Positions 12,611 to 29,662 of a DNA stretch of 64,000 nucleotides are shown here, piece by piece. The notes beneath the pieces were generated by a model. That model had not been told where the DNA came from. It saw only the letters and a program-made list of their open reading frames with translations, and made no database searches. How positions within the stretch are numbered: the first letter of the stretch is position 1; each line of letters begins with the position of its first letter. Source of the stretch: Lateolabrax maculatus (taxonomy: Eukaryota; Chordata; Actinopteri; Acropomatiformes; Lateolabracidae); assembly GCA_031216445.1 (NCBI GenBank), contig CM062218.1, forward strand, positions 7,461,001 to 7,525,000, read 5' to 3'. Made by a program: the position numbers and the translations under genes.

Positions 12611-12626
12611 TTTATTTTTGTTTATT
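12611..12626 (-). terminator. Paired minus-strand poly(A) signals of aard
   Basis: Plus-strand TTTATT at 12611-12616 and again at 12621-12626 reads AATAAA on the minus strand. Both lie about 430 bp beyond the aard stop. Cleavage would fall near 12585-12605, overlapping the end of the convergent gene. Confidence 0.6.
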
Positions 12627-13049
12627 CACAAAACATGTCAACATTAAATTGTGACAAAGGTGATTTTCTATGTCATTTTTACATTCATGATGCCGTGTTT
12701 CCTGACCTAACAAAGAAACAACACATGTACAAACACGTTTCTTTAGCAAAACTCTGGATAAGTGCAAAATATCTAAAAAACAATGCCAGCATCACACAAA
12801 AGAAGCACATTTTGTCCTTCTTTTTCCTCTACCCAGGTTACATGCAACTGGTGTCTATTTTTTACCATGACACATTACCAATGAGCCATTATCACAAGCA
12901 AATGCATTTGATCTTTTCTGCTCCAACTTTGGAGTTTTCAGTTCCATCAGAGCCATTTCCTTCTCCGCCATGGGTTCCAGTAGGAGCAATTTTTCCCCCT
13001 GCTCTCCCTCTAAGTCTTCCCCTGAAAAGGGGCTCAGAACTGGGGCCGG

Positions 13050-13617
13050 TTACTGCTGATCATCCCCCTCTACTTCCACACTTCCGAAACTCTCCCTCCT
13101 TAGTCTTTGGATCTCTGTGTTGAGCCCCAGTAGTGTCTGAGCCAGCTGGAGGTCCTGTGAGCGCATCTCCAGCTGCATGACAACAAAGAAACAACTGAAT
13201 CAGCATGTTGGAAGCCATAATGTATACACTTAGATGCAGAGGCACAAAGGTACTGGTCCTTTCCCACAAATGTTCTTTTCATTCATGAACTGACATTAAC
13301 AACAGATAAATCAGAGACATATCTGGACGTGACAACTGTTGCAAACTGCAGAGAAAAAGCAATAAAAATGTCAAATCTTTCAGTCAACTTACCAGTTCAG
13401 ACCTCAGCCAGGTTATCGCTCCATCGATCTGCGCCCTCCGCAGCTCTTCGTTGGCCTGGTAACTCCTGCCGATGCTCAGCGGTCTGACAGTGGAGGCAGA
13501 ATCCTGGGGATTTTCTCTGGACTCTCCTGTCGCCCTGAAGGCATGAATCAGTTTGTTTTTAATGTTCTCCAGAACCATGGTCGACAAAGTGTCCTCGCTG
13601 TGACTGTCTCGGTCCAT
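13050..13617 (-). CDS. aard: AARD-like (alanine/arginine-rich domain protein), 2 exons
   Basis: Coding exons 13617-13393 and 13172-13050 (donor CTG|gtaagt, acceptor atgcag|CTG, phase 0) give 115 aa. An N-terminal helix (LENIKNKLIHAFRA, residues about 16-29) precedes a variable linker. The conserved coil AITWLRSELLEMRSQD...QTLLGLNTEIQRLRRE (residues about 67-105) follows, then a short acidic tail. Human AARD is about 155 aa as I recall and shows the same pattern, a helix ending in LTRAF and then LRAELVEM...ARTLLDLN. Its alanine/arginine-rich insert is reduced here. Position and orientation between rad21 and slc30a8 match human 8q24. Its molecular role is unknown. Confidence rests on synteny plus the coil signature. 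Confidence 0.8.
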
Positions 13618-13936
13618 AATGGGAGGGTGTGAATGTGCCAGCAGGTGTAAGCGTGTGCCCCCAGCACTTTCTTTGACAGGCCGGTATTCACTTTCTCATA
13701 AAACTTTGGGTGTCTTCTCAGTTTCTTCTCTTCCTGTCACTCCACTAGATGTCCACTTTATGGATCCTCTCCAAGCTGGTCTTCCTCCGTTCCCTACGTG
13801 AACAGGACTCAGCAGCACAAGTCTGTGTGCTTCTGTTCAGCTGCTGCAGTCGTCCCTTTTGCCTGCCTGGTGTTGAACTGGCTTGTTTTGTCATTGTTAC
13901 TATGGAGAAAACTACCCTCCGCCTGCATGCCCCATC

Positions 13937-13965
13937 TCCTCCTCCTCCTCCTCCTCCTCCTCCTT
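13937..13965. repeat. (TCC)n trinucleotide repeat
   Basis: About nine TCC/CTC units about 320 bp upstream of the aard ATG; reads GGA repeats on the aard sense strand. Confidence 0.9.
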
Positions 13966-16739
13966 TCGGTAACCTTAATAAGAATGGTGGAAGATCTAGG
14001 ACAAAGACTATTGTTGCCTCCAAAAAGAACTGAAAAGACCCCCCCAACTACTGCCACCACACCCTCCCCCCCCTTTTTTTCCCCCTTTCTCTCTTTCGTT
14101 TTCTCAGTCAATCCCGCCCTCATACAATTCTAGTGTGAGAAATGTGTTGTGAGTGAGCTCTCATTTGGACAAAGTGTAAACCTGTGTGTGTGTGTGTGCC
14201 TGCATGTACAGCTCACAAACGAAATCCATCAAACCCCCCCAGTGGACTTTTTCAGTGCTTCTCCCTAAATAAGACCTGCTTGTCAGCTTAGGAGACAGAC
14301 AGGTTGGGCAAGGAGGGAGACACAGCCTCAGTGTTAGCCGATTCAGAGGTACAAAGGCCATCCTACGGTGAAATATAACCAAGCCCTTTGTGCCCAAGTT
14401 AAGTCCAGTCCCTGTGGGGTTTGTAGGGATGGTTTTTGGCAGCGGTGAGCCGTTTTCCCCCTGACTTCTGTATAGAGATGAGACAGGGATCTAGTGTATT
14501 TTCCTGCCTGACTTATGGGACAGGCTGTGAGAAGTGAGAGGGCACATTTGGAGGAGACTTTGCACTCAGTCAATGCTTTCAAGTGCACAGGATTTTTTTT
14601 CCCAAGGCAATTCTTTACTCTGAGGAAATGTTTTGTTCTTTTTAAGTGCTATGTCATAGGAAACAAAGGGAAGTGTTGTGTGTGTCGGTGTGTGCTTGTG
14701 TGTGTGTGAGAGAGGGAGTGAGACCTTGTGATGTCCAACACCCTATTAAAAAACTCTCAGCCAAGTTCTGCTCCTCACATTGACCATTAAATAAATGGCT
14801 TTGATTTGCAAACCTGTCATACAGCAAATCTGTGAAGAGGGATGGATGAGCGTGTTGGAGAGGGAGAGCACTTGTCAGAGCTCATAAGACGTGAGCTATG
14901 GCTCCATTTGGGCAGAGGTCTGTGGAGCGTGAGAAGAGGTTGGAGGGATTGGGTCGTCAGTCTTGAAGGTCAAGGAAGCAGGGCGACACTTGACAACAAT
15001 GACAGGGACAAATAAGCCGCAAAATACCCAGACTGAGCCTCAGGTTGTTGGATGGAGCAGTGGTATCTTATATGACTAAACAACCCTGTCTCATAGAAAT
15101 GTACGTTTGCTTTGACTAAACTGTGGTCCCGATTATGTTGGGATGGCGATATCAAAATCACAGTGGAACATAAAAGTACCACGAGAAGTTATCGATCCAG
15201 TCTCTTCCCTGAAATATGTGGGAATTAAGAGGAAAAGTATTTTTGTCAAAGAGAGGGGGAGATTTTGAGAAATTGCTTCTGAAGATAAAGACTTAAAGAG
15301 TCAAATGAGGAAATAGGCTTGAAGCCATTTCTTCTTGAGTCTATTGGAGTATATTTGTTCTCAAATAACACGATTCTTTTGAGAACAATAGGACTTTTCA
15401 TACATGGAAGGATGTGTTAAGTTCAAATGCAGATGAAAGAGTGTATTTGCTAAGGAATATTGTGAAAGGTGATTGTCACGTCATACTCTGTATAAGGATG
15501 ATTGGGATGTGTTGTGTATATGGTCTGTATGGTGATTTATTGGTCACACAACGTTTTAATGTGTTGTATTTAAATAAACTGGAAACAGCCTCAGACGCCA
15601 CTCTGATGAAGGCAAAATAGACTGAAGTGTTTGTTGAATTAAGCATGGTGTACTTGATGTTGTGCACGAGTGCCTAAAAATAATCATAAAAAAGTTAAAT
15701 AATGCTGTTGTCACTACAAGTGGATATTGAATTGTAAGATTGGATATTTTGGCAGAAAACAAATGGAATATGCTGTCAGTATCAATGTTGTTGTGGCTTG
15801 CCAGATAATGTTAATTAACATTTTCCTCATTATGTTAACAGAAAACATAATCCAGGCGGCATTCCTGCAAAACATATTTTCTGTTGTAAATTAGTTGTAA
15901 ATAAACATAATTTCGAGGAGACACAGTTGGACTAAAATGTGCAGCATAAGCACATCATTGCCTTCTTTGTCTGTAACCAGAGGTGTCACATTTACAGTAA
16001 TTCAACATCAACAAGTCTCAAGTGAAGTCCCAAATGTTATTATTATGTGCCATTCACCAAACGCAATGCCACTGTAACTTTTTAATTAGTTAGTATAGTA
16101 AATTTTATCGTTTATCGTTTCAAACTCAAAACCTGGAAAAAATACATTGCAGTAATAAACTGGAAGGCTTCAGCCCCACTGTTTAATTAAAAATATTGTA
16201 GGCGCTCAAGTGAAAAATTATAACTTTTTAAGCATGGTAACTAAACTTTGTTAACCACTATTGTCTTGAAAATTTTTTTTTTTGCATTTTTCAGATACAT
16301 TACATCAATCTGACTCGGACCATTTATTTTAAAGATTTGAGACGATTTAAAGTGAAGTCCCTTCCTTATATTTTGGGACGAGTCGTATGAGTTTTTATCC
16401 ACCACAGTCTGGTGGGTTTTTTCTCCACTGAAGAGACTTAACTTCACCATTTCACACCTGACATTTCACATGACTTTCTTCTGAATTCAGCGCTGATGGG
16501 ATTGTGTTGTATCTGAATGGTGTGTGACCTTTCAGCCAACTTTGCTGCCTCCTGGTGGCACTTTCAACTACTTGCATAATGTCACAAGAATAGCCTTGCA
16601 GTGCTTTTCAACATGTAACGTGCAAACTGTTTATACGATTGTGTGTTCATGTTTAAATGGTTTAAATGGTCGGACAATTCAGTCTTTCAACACTTTTAAC
16701 AGGGACAGTAGCGAGGCAGACAGAGTGCAGAGTGCAGTT

Positions 16740-17560
16740 TTAATGTCATTAAAAGAAACTGTCGAAAGAAAATAAGGAACACTGGGAAAACAATTTGTGT
16801 CCACTCTTTTCTGTCAGCATTAGACTGAAACTGGAAGGTACTGAAATCTGTTTGTAAGATGTTTAGTCTTTAGCCTAAGGGACTGCGGCGCTTAGTCGTT
16901 TCTCAGCTGAGCTGGTTCCCTGTCACACGAGGCAGACTTACTCTTCCTCACGCTCCTGGAAATACTGTTGGGTTCGTTCAAGCCAAACATAATACAGTGA
17001 AATGTACATGTAGGGCCTGAAAAGATAATCACGGTAAAAAAAGATTAGGAGTTAAAAATAGAGGTGCAAGAGCGCAAGTAAAGACAAAACTGAAACAACT
17101 ATTTAAAAACCTACAAATGAAACTCATTTAAAATATGTTTTATGATTTAAAAAAACCTTATAGGCCTACTCCACTCATTACAGAATAATAGTTAAATATG
17201 TATACAGCCTATCTACTCCACTACATTTAATTAACAGCTATAGTTAATTACTTTGCAGATTCATATTTTACATACCAAACTGCTTTTAAGATATGATCCA
17301 TTGTTGTTTATTAAAATATGAGTATTTTTACTTTAAATAGTCCCACTTTTTTTCAGTACCAATACTTTGATTACCTTTAGTGACCATCTGAAGGAGCAGG
17401 ACTGTAATACTGTGGCTCTGCTGCGGAGGACACACAGGTGAACAGATGAGTGCAGCCTCCCTCCATCAGCACCACTGCATCCCGTCCAGGTCCAGAGAGA
17501 GAGAGAGAGAGAGACGGGGGGCAGAGAGGCGACGCCATCTTGTTTGTTTTAGTCGGAGGA
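16740..17560 (-). ncRNA. Possible divergent transcript from the rad21 promoter
   Basis: On the minus strand, a segment from the CpG-rich rad21 promoter ends at a good donor (AAAG|gtaatc, exon end 17375). It can join an acceptor (cttttcag|GCCC, exon start 17016), with an ATTAAA-type signal near 16740. Two short open frames can be read (one ending in a Glu-rich tail at about 16938), but neither resembles a protein I know. Human RAD21 has a divergent antisense transcript, which makes this plausible. It could equally be chance splice-like sequence. Confidence 0.25.
17170..17380. repeat. Partial copy of the ACTCCACTACATTT-type teleost repeat
   Basis: Contains CTACTCCACTACATTTAAT, a TTTACATACCAAACTGC block and ATATGATCCATTG in the same order as the 8306-9070 and 56325-57075 copies. 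A related fragment with alternating AAGTACTTAAGTAT sequence lies at 17945-18085. The family name is not assigned. Confidence 0.5.
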
Positions 17561-17780
17561 GGGGCGGAGAGAAACGGCACCGCGGCCGGTGAGAGGAGGA
17601 GAGCGGCACGGACACGGCTCCCCGGTGAGCGACTCCAGGTGCGTGTTTGACGTTGAAAACGTGAGGTCGTGTCGGTTAACCGCGTCGGTGTCGCGCCGCC
17701 CCGGGGGTTTGATGTGGCGGCGGCTAACGCTAGCTGCCGGGGGGACGCGGAGAGGAGGGCGCCAACCGTCACTGCGGTGT
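17450..17780 (+). promoter_or_regulatory. CpG-rich rad21 promoter and non-coding exon 1
   Basis: Dense CpG stretch, strongest from 17520 to 17780, upstream of the rad21 coding start at 19007. The CGCCATCTTG element at 17533-17542 is a YY1-type site read from the minus strand (CAAGATGGCG). Possible exon 1 donors are CCCCG|gtgagc near 17623 and CCAG|gtgcgt near 17640. The splice acceptor of exon 2 is tctctgcag ending at 18954. The exact transcription start cannot be fixed. Confidence 0.65.
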
Positions 17781-17848
17781 AACGTCACGGTAACGGTAAC
17801 GTCACGGTAACGGTAACGTAACGGTACCGGTGGACTCCCGGTAACGGA
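17776..17848. repeat. GTAACG / GTCACGG short tandem repeat
   Basis: Irregular tandem array of GGTAACG units. Two near-identical 18-nt blocks each contain AACGTCACGG, which includes a CRE half site (TGACG on the minus strand). It lies just downstream of the presumed rad21 exon 1. Confidence 0.8.
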
Positions 17849-18224
17849 CCTCTACCTGTGTGTAGTGTGTGTGTGTAGTGTGTGTGTGTGTGACTGGTGG
17901 CTCCTCTCAGGTGTGTTACTGTGCTGCAGGTGTTGCAGTAAAATGTAAATGTCAGTAAAGTAGCGATGCACAGTGTAGAAATACTCAATAAGTAAAAGTC
18001 ATGCATTACTTTTTTTTTTTACTGAAAATAAAAGTACTTAAGTATTTGCATCATAATGCACTTAAAGTATAAAAAATACTCATTATGCAAAATGGCCAAT
18101 TTCAGAGGCATGTGTATTGTGTTATTGAATTATAATTATTGGTGCATTCCTGTGTATGTTATTTTAATGTTGCAGCTGGTAAAGGTGGGGTTTTATTTTA
18201 ATTACTTTATATACCTGTGGTTGT

Positions 18225-18490
18225 GCAGGGCAATAGGGATAGGACCCAGATGCAGACAGGGGAGGCAGCAGGGGGATTTTAATGATGAAAGAGCTTACAA
18301 GCAGGTAAATAGGTGCAGGTAAATAGTCCAGCAGCAGAAGCTCTGACACAAAAAACAACAACATGGCATCTAGGACGAACTGACAAGGAGTGAGTGGGAA
18401 TGTGCAGGTTAAGTTTCTGCAGGGCTGTTTAAAGAAGTGGGAACAGGTAAGTGGACGGGTGGGGCAGTCAGGTGATGGGGAAAGGAGGGA
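18225..18490. repeat. Putative interspersed repeat (GGACCCAGATGCAGAC type)
   Basis: Begins near GGGATAGGACCCAGATGCAG and includes TTTTAATGATGAAAGAGC, CTAGGACGAACTGACA and a GGGGCAGTCAGGTGATGGGG end. I recognise this layout from many fish introns but cannot name the family. It lies in rad21 intron 1, and no real coding frame is supported. Confidence 0.45.
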
Positions 18491-18991
18491 AATATGGACT
18501 GAGATCAGTCTCAGTGTTATTGAATGTGCACAGGAGGATTATAAGTCTTTGTGTGCTTGGTTTGAGAAGGTGGAGGAGCTGCAAGAGTCCGCTGCAGGAG
18601 TGATGAGAGTCCTCCATAAGGCTCTGCACTGACTAGTGTACAGATAGTGTACAGCGGAGTGTGCTGAGGTGATGGTACGCTCACCACAATCTGCAGAGCT
18701 GTTTGGTCCTGTTTCCACAACAGGCAATGGTTTAGAGTCTCAATTAATCAGCGTGCACCCTGCTGAACTGCTGTCACTACTCTTATTTAGCTAGACAACC
18801 ATGTCTGCATCTTCAAAGAGTCGGCCTGCAAAAGCTTAGACAACACAATTAATGTGTCCTTTCAACTGTCATGCTTTGTATGCTTATTCAGAGATGTGAT
18901 TTCAATCATATACAGTGTGTTGTTACTCTCTTTGTGTTCTTTCCTCTCTGCAGGCCTGACGCCTCCCCCTTCCCCCTTTCCCTTGTGGTGA

Positions 18992-25012
<6,021 letters not shown>

Positions 25013-27060
25013 ACAACACAACTTTACAGTCCAACAAGGGGAAAAAACACAACTAACTCTGTACTCCCTGCATTCAGTCAACACAACAAGTCTTATTTAT
25101 TTATTTGAGTTTGTTGACTTTGTTTTTGTATGAGGTGGAGTTATAACTTCTGTCTGAAATATTTTAATGTCAAGCAGTGGTGGGAGGAAAGAGGTCTGAA
25201 TAACATGGTTGCATTATTAAGAGATTTCTTCCTTGAAAAAAATTCCACAGTGAGGATTGCAACTCCAATCACTTTTCCTATTTGTTATTTATTTATGATT
25301 ATTTATTTATTTTAAGACTCGCTTTATAGCCAAGTTAGTATTAAGGAAGTAAGATGAAGTGAGCACAGTGTGTTCCCTTTGTGTTTGGAGTTGCTGTCTA
25401 CTGATTGTTGGTTTTCAAGCTGATGTCAATAACTTTGACAAGCACTACTTCCCTCGAGAAGCCGTTGTGTTGCACTGGCATGCCACCAAAGTTAGAAGCA
25501 GTCTATTTTAAGATATGTTTACACAGTGACAACTCAATCCACCAAGTTACTTAGAGACTCATCCGTCCCACTACTGCAGGAAAAAGTTCTTGTGTACACT
25601 GACATTAGCCGAAAGGAGCATGCACTATATCCAGTCTCTGCTAGAGTACATTTAAACAGTTACTATGTCAGTGATTTGCAGACTCAACGAGCAGTTAATC
25701 ATTATATAACCCATAGTGTAGCACTTTAAGCATTACAAACGACAAGTTGTTGTTTTTGCAAATGCTTTGCTTGCATCGTCAACTGAGTTGGCAAAACTGT
25801 AGTTGTGTCCCAAATCCAAACTACATATAAATTCTAAGCAGGACTCGTTGTATGTACAGTATGCAGAAAAAAAAATTTTTTTTGTGTGTGCTGCTGTTGT
25901 ACAGTATTCTCCCAGATTGCAAAGCACAAAGGAAATAGAGGAGAAACTCACAGCTGGAAAAAATTTAAGCTAATTGTGGATGCTAGTGAAACAGCTCCTT
26001 AATATTTCACGACAATCATTTTAGTCAAGTTTAATTGGCAGAAGCATCCAAAAGCTGCAGTTTGATCAACGTCCGGCAACACACTTACTGTATACTTCTA
26101 TCGTGATTTCTTGTAAAACCTTCAGATTAGTATACAATACATGCTGTGTATATAATTGGTATGTACTATGGAATTGAGACAGCTTGTAAAAAAAGAGCTT
26201 CAGTTTCAGCCTATAGATGATGTAAACATCAGTGGTCTACTTGCATGCTCTGTCCTGAAATATTTTATTGACTGGAAACCATTTTTAATGCAGTGTTGCT
26301 GTTATTCTTAAAAAGACTTATATATATATATATATATAATGTGACAGATTACATTTATCCAGTGTCCATTTTATATATAACAATCATTTAAATACAACTG
26401 GGCGACACACAGTAACATATTGTCTTGATAAATAAGACTTTGCAGTTGTTGTGCTCCAACAGTGTCACTTCCGCAGTAACTTCTGACAAGTAGATACTCT
26501 GTTCAATATTTATTTATTGATGTAATATATAACAAGAGAATGAATTGTTTTTTATGTATAATTGATTTTTAATCTAAAGAATGACTTGATAATATGATCA
26601 AGTAAAGTCTGAATGGACATATTCAGTATGAACGTTGTCGTTTGGACTCTAAACTCACTGTACGAGGAAATATTACAGGCTGAATTTAGCAGCCATCAAA
26701 AATCACATCAGCATACGTTAAAACAAGCAGATCACCAAGTCATTATGACCACACTTCTTCCTTGTGCTTCTGCAAAGACAGCTGAATGCCTCGTTTTTGA
26801 TATCCACTTCCATATAAACTGCATATCATGCAATGTCTGAGTGCATCTTAAATCTTATACTATGTGCCTGTAAACCTGCGTTTTTATTTTGTATAAAAGC
26901 AAAGACAAATCTTCTCAATCTCAAAAATATTGCTGTGTTTCTGAACAGTTTTAGTCCCATGCCTGTAAGTCCTGAGTCCCAGAAACTGTTGCAACATTTT
27001 TCAAAATAAAACAAATACCATGACGAGTATTTTAAAATAGCATTTTGTGTAATAAACATT
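25013..27060 (+). other. Predicted rad21 3' UTR
   Basis: About 2.0 kb from the stop to the AATAAA at 27051-27056. AT-rich with several AUUUA-type motifs (for example ATTTATTTATTTGAG near 25093 and repeats at 25290-25310), which in vertebrates can destabilise mRNA. A short TA tract lies at about 26320-26338. Earlier poly(A) sites may also be used. No gene is seen. Confidence 0.6.
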
Positions 27061-27068
27061 GATTTATT
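27051..27068. terminator. Shared near-palindromic bidirectional poly(A) element (rad21 / utp23)
   Basis: AATAAACATTGATTTATT carries AATAAA on the plus strand (27051-27056, for rad21) and AATAAA on the minus strand (plus-strand TTTATT, 27063-27068, for utp23), separated by 6 bp. Each cleavage site would lie past the other hexamer, so the two transcripts should overlap by a few tens of bases. Confidence 0.65.
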
Positions 27069-27195
27069 CTATGCAGTAACATTGTTAAAACAGACCAGAA
27101 GTAAATGTGTAAAGTGTAATTATTTTAGATTCGGATTATATTCATTGTGAACATCTTTGAAACGAACTGGCTGAAGTCTCTGTCTTCCTGTCCTA

Positions 27196-28772
27196 CTATG
27201 CATTTGTAACCGCAGGAGCAGACACGTTGTCTCCTCCCTCCGCCGTTCGTTTCTTGTGTCGACTCCTTTTCCTCTTCTCCCCCTGCTCCGTCTTCTTCAT
27301 CGGCGGTGTCGGCGCTCCTTTCTTCCTCTTCTTCAGGCAGCTCAGAGGGTTAGGATTGCTCTGTTTCCTCTTCCTCTTCCTCCCCCGCCTCTCTCCGTCC
27401 TTCTGGCCGATGCCCTGCTCCTCCTTCAGGCTGCGGATGCTCTGCTGCTGGGCCGGGCTGACCAGCTCTCCCAGCTGGACGGCCCGGACGTGGTCGAGAG
27501 ACGTCTGGCAGGGCTTGTCCAGCACGATGGTGTTGAGGATGATGTAGAGCAGGGGAACGCCCGGGATCTTCTTCAGGCCTTCAGTTACTGCGCGGTCCTG
27601 GAGAACACAGACACAGTAGACTTGTGCAACGGGAAGAAAAATGTATTCATGTCTGTTACTTCTCACAAATCTCTAAATTTGTAACTCTCCCTGCATTCAT
27701 GTTGACAGTCTGCTCTCAGATTGTTTCATTTGAATAACTGTTAAGAGGCCTGAAGAGGTAAAACTATTTCACAGGAATACAGATATCAGAGCAGAAAAAA
27801 AAATCTAAATTGGAGAAGCAGAACATTATTTTCTTCTTTCCTGTACCATCGATCATCAATCACATGACCCCAAAGATTTATCTTTCAACCCTCTGCAGGG
27901 TTTCTGACCCCCGGGTGGGAAACATCTGCTATTAAAACCCCACACTAAGATGAAACCAATAACAATGTACATCCACAAACTGTACATTTACAAATATGGA
28001 CCAGTCACACAACACATGGTCCCTATTTTTAAACTTTGCCTACAAAAAAAATGATGCCTCAAAGCACCACAAAGGTAATTTTGTGTATTTATTACTAGAC
28101 TGTATTTCAGGTTGCGATCAGAAACTTGTGGTTTATTTAGTGATAGTTCATCTTGGTCAAACTTTTCTTTGTGTGACAAATTAAGGGTTGACTTCACTTC
28201 ACTTACAACAACAAAAAAAAACATTGTTATTTCTCATTTCATTCCTCCTCTGCGTGATGTGTGTGTGTATGTGTGTGTATAAGGAGGATCTCATCGCATT
28301 TACCTGTGTAGCAACAAAGTAGTGGTGTGGGTTGGTCTCCTCCAGCATGGACAGCAGACACTCTGAAGCGGGGACGGGCGTCTTGAAATGTGGACACTTC
28401 CTCACCTGGAACCTCTGCAGGATGATTCTGGCTCCATACAGCTCTTTGCCCAGAGTCTCCAGTTCTTTCAGTGCACAGCTGAGAGTAAACACACCACACA
28501 AACACACACACATATATATGGGTAAATAATGGCATATTAGATATTTTCATTCAGCCTGTACACACAGTGAGTAAATGTACTCACTTCGTCGTGCAGAGCT
28601 GCACTTCCCCCATCAGGTATTTGGGCATTTGTTCTTTGATCTGAATCTTGTTTTTCAAAGCCGCCTGACAGAAAGTCCCGTCCATGAGGATCTGAAAGGG
28701 TTCCCTGAAGCTGAAGTTGTATTTGTAGAAACTTATGGTCTTCTTGGCTTGTTTCTGTCGCTTTATCTTCAT
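27196..28772 (-). CDS. utp23: rRNA-processing protein UTP23, 3 exons, complete
   Basis: Small-subunit processome factor needed for early cleavages of pre-18S rRNA in the nucleolus. Exons 28772-28585, 28478-28304 and 27597-27196 are in phase and give 254 aa (human about 249). The N-terminal basic start MKIKRQKQAKK and LMDGTFCQAAL (PIN-fold region, Asp31) are clear. LCTTNCALKELETLG, VRKCPHF and ASECLLSM hold the conserved Cys/His positions, followed by NPHHYFVATQ and PGVPLLYIILNTIVLDKP. NPLSCLKKRKK and a long Lys/Arg-rich tail follow. In the family the PIN active site is degenerate and the protein mainly binds RNA. It is convergent with rad21, as in human. Confidence 0.97.
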
Positions 28773-29625
28773 GCTGGCTGCCGGGGAGGGTCAGAAAAAA
28801 AATGACGCTCGTCTTTTTAAATGTCTGTCTTCGTTGAGTTGATTCTCCCGGTTGGATCAGTTGACTCGTCTTTCGTACAAATTGATCGATATCAAACGAT
28901 CACCACCAGATACTTTCAGCATGGGGCATCTCCAGTGTACACAACACGCTTACGGTGCCTGCTTCTCATGTCTCCGGGCGGAAACAAAGTACACGACGAA
29001 GGTTCCGGGTGTTTAAGAGCTTATTCTTTTATTATGTGAAATATTGGGAAACATGCAACCTGTAGCTGCCCATAACAGCTTTTAAATATAAATATAAGTA
29101 AATATTATGTAGATTTTGTTATTTATGTATATGTATGTGTTTTTTTATGAACTTATTCTTCAAGTAACTATTAACGTGTAGTAAGTGATATACTGTGTGT
29201 ATCACTAAATAACGTAATCATTATATATAAGTCGTATAGGTAAACTCCTTTTTCAAATTATGAGTAAAATTCTATAATTATAAGATAATAACTCAAAATG
29301 ACTAAGTACAGTTTAAATAATATTGTATACGTTGGCTTTGTAAGTCACAATTCTGACTTAATTGTACATAAAAAAAAAGTGAATATATCCTTTAAGGTGG
29401 ATTCTACTTCTTTACCTGATATACATGGTTTTATTTTATGGACATTTATTCCCTGTGTTTTGATAATCTGTGTTGGTTGCTTAAGATAGAAGCAATATAG
29501 CTACAACAGAAAAAACTGGGGCCTGGTAGTGTGAGGAAATGGGGGTCAACAGACGATTACACGTGGTTTGTATGTTTTTAAGGATTTCTTATTATGAGAA
29601 CGAGAAATTGCGTCAGTGTATACAT

Positions 29626-29662
<37 letters not shown>

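Larger units (their letters stand above)
13618..17440. other. Intergenic region between aard and rad21
   Basis: About 3.8 kb containing the aard upstream region, a (TCC)n tract, a G/C homopolymer-rich stretch (14035-14090), short TG tracts (14183-14198, 14691-14708) and AT-rich DNA. Two short exon-like segments of a possible divergent transcript lie at 16919-17016 and 17375 onward. I see no other gene. Confidence 0.55.

Noticed and set aside
12635..13123. 162-codon plus-strand open frame
   Set aside because: It overlaps the aard 3' UTR and second exon on the opposite strand. Composition and sequence resemble no family I know, so it is treated as a shadow.
13745..14133. Several overlapping frames with Pro, Leu or Gly runs
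   Set aside because: They come from the (TCC)n tract read in different frames.
17377..17810. Frames on both strands in the rad21 CpG region, including a possible start MASPLCPP
   Set aside because: Stop-poor GC-rich DNA produces long frames by chance. The minus-strand ATG overlaps the YY1-type element and there is no homology; kept only as a possible non-coding transcript.
18390..18632. 80-codon frame in rad21 intron 1
   Set aside because: Lies largely in or next to a putative interspersed repeat, with no splice context or recognised domain.
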